Assembly (NCBI GenBank): GCA_051881895.1
Contig: JBJEQT010000074.1
Span: forward strand, 1-15,031
Direction: 5' to 3'
Length of the DNA stretch: 15,031 nt
From: UBA3818 sp051881895
Lineage (GTDB): Bacteria; Bacillota; Clostridia; Oscillospirales; Ruminococcaceae
This document shows, piece by piece, positions 14,689 through 15,031 of the stretch (the first letter of the stretch is position 1; each line of letters begins with the position of its first letter). The notes under the pieces were generated by a model that saw only the letters and a program-made list of their open reading frames with translations, made no database searches and had not been told where the DNA came from. Position numbers and translations under genes: made by a program.

Positions 14689-14717
14689 AGCATATCACAC
14701 TTTGGGGCTGATTTCCA
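14689..14717 (-). promoter_or_regulatory. Weak candidate promoter of the FUSC-type gene, within a structured leader region
   Basis: On the minus strand TGGAAA (14712-14717), a 17-nt spacer and TATGCT (14689-14694) with a TGA extension form a modest promoter about 90 nt before the start codon. A CAGCCCC/GGGGCTG inverted repeat (14665-14671 and 14704-14710) encloses the -10. The stretch 14720-14880 between this promoter and the rightward one holds no convincing gene; the reading frames there have no ribosome binding sites and no family features. Confidence 0.4.
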
Positions 14718-14882
14718 CCATCCGAAAACAAAAATTCCCTTTTTCCCAAAATTGCGCCATGCTGCATCCTTTTCTTATACAAACTGTCGAAATGCTTTGG
14801 AAGGAACAGGGCGGTACTTTTATCATTTCGTCTGAGTCCGCCAACGCCTGCCGATTTCACCAAGGCAGCATATTTTTAAGCA

Positions 14883-14911
14883 TTGACAAAAGTACAAAAC
14901 AAATTTATAAT
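14883..14911 (+). promoter_or_regulatory. Consensus sigma-A promoter of the gene at the right edge
   Basis: TTGACA (14883-14888) and TATAAT (14906-14911) are both perfect and are spaced by exactly 17 nt in an A/T-rich setting. Transcription should start near 14918, about 40 nt before the proposed start codon. Confidence 0.9.
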
Positions 14912-14913
14912 GG

Positions 14914-14937
14914 CTGTAAAATAGGGAAAATTTACAG
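14914..14937 (+). promoter_or_regulatory. Inverted repeat at the expected transcription start (operator or leader hairpin)
   Basis: CTGTAAA (14914-14920) and TTTACAG (14931-14937) are perfect 7-nt arms around 10 nt. The site begins 3 nt after the -10 box and ends 4 nt before the AGGGGG ribosome binding site, so it could be a repressor site over the start point or a hairpin limiting ribosome access. Role inferred from position only. Confidence 0.5.
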
Positions 14938-14956
14938 GAAATAGGGGGTATGCGCC

Positions 14957-15031
14957 GTGGAGAAACAAACAATGGGAACCGTTGTGTCTGCTGCAAAACA
15001 GTGGTGGCTAAAAGTGAACAACAAGCCTATG
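14957..15031 (+). CDS. N-terminal fragment of a gene running off the window (unidentified)
   Basis: A GTG at 14957 lies 8 nt after AGGGGG and opens 25 codons to the window end, starting VEKQTMGTVVSAAKQWW. A KQWWLKVN-type start is reminiscent of short, uncharacterised clostridial proteins that I recall only loosely, so I give no function. An alternative ATG at 14950 in another frame is also open to the end but sits almost on the ribosome binding site and gives a less natural, Cys/Arg-rich peptide. The perfect upstream promoter supports a real, probably well-expressed gene. Confidence 0.6.
   Translation, partial: MEKQTMGTVVSAAKQWWLKVNNKPM

Noticed and set aside
14618..14944. Short open frames on both strands between the FUSC-type gene and the right-edge gene
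   Set aside because: They have no ribosome binding sites, no family motifs, and overlap each other and the consensus promoter; they look like chance frames in A/T-rich DNA.
1..15031. CRISPR array, insertion sequence, prophage, toxin-antitoxin or defence system
   Set aside because: No repeated spacer pattern, transposase, integrase, attachment repeats or toxin-like small gene pair is visible; the genes are housekeeping, metal uptake and metabolism.

Overview
The window reads as ordinary chromosomal DNA from an anaerobic, moderate-GC member of the Bacillota, most likely a Clostridia/Oscillospirales (Ruminococcaceae-like) gut bacterium. This rests on strong AGGAGG-type ribosome binding sites, compact genes, clean intrinsic terminators, an 874-residue pyruvate phosphate dikinase of the Clostridium symbiosum type, a clostridial-style FeoB, and the Firmicutes gene order glmU-prs-pth-mfd. 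The genus is inference. I see no phage, transposon, CRISPR array, rRNA or tRNA, and I did not find a convincing new multi-gene system.

Layout. (1) Positions 1-3100 are a metal-uptake module: feoA-feoB (minus strand) for ferrous iron, divergent from an MntR/DtxR-type metalloregulator (plus strand). A TTAGGAA/TTCCTAA inverted repeat lies in the 107-bp gap and is the obvious candidate operator. A hairpin sits between feoA and feoB, and perfect-stem terminators close both ends. (2) Positions 3182-9834 are a minus-strand housekeeping operon, glmU-prs-pth-mfd: UDP-GlcNAc synthesis, PRPP synthesis, peptidyl-tRNA recycling and transcription-coupled repair. It is probably transcribed from a TTGAAA-N17-AATAAT promoter near 9,910. 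(3) From the same 290-bp divergent spacer, ppdK (plus strand) is transcribed from an extended -10 promoter with A-tracts upstream and a structured leader. Its extreme codon bias marks it as highly expressed. (4) Positions 12829-14002 hold a monocistronic PfkB-family sugar kinase resembling fructoselysine 6-kinase (FrlD), with its own promoter and terminator. (5) Positions 14023-14598 (minus) encode a short FUSC/aromatic-acid-exporter-type membrane protein. (6) At the right edge a perfect consensus promoter drives a gene cut off by the window end.

The points most worth a second look are: the complete MntR-type ligand set in a regulator that sits beside an iron (feo) operon; the palindrome between them; TTG as the preferred start of three genes (feoB, glmU, ppdK); an in-frame near-duplicate of the kinase's translation start 81 bp upstream; the inverted repeat at the expected transcription start of the last gene; and an 876-codon reading frame antisense to ppdK, which is explained by codon bias rather than being a gene.
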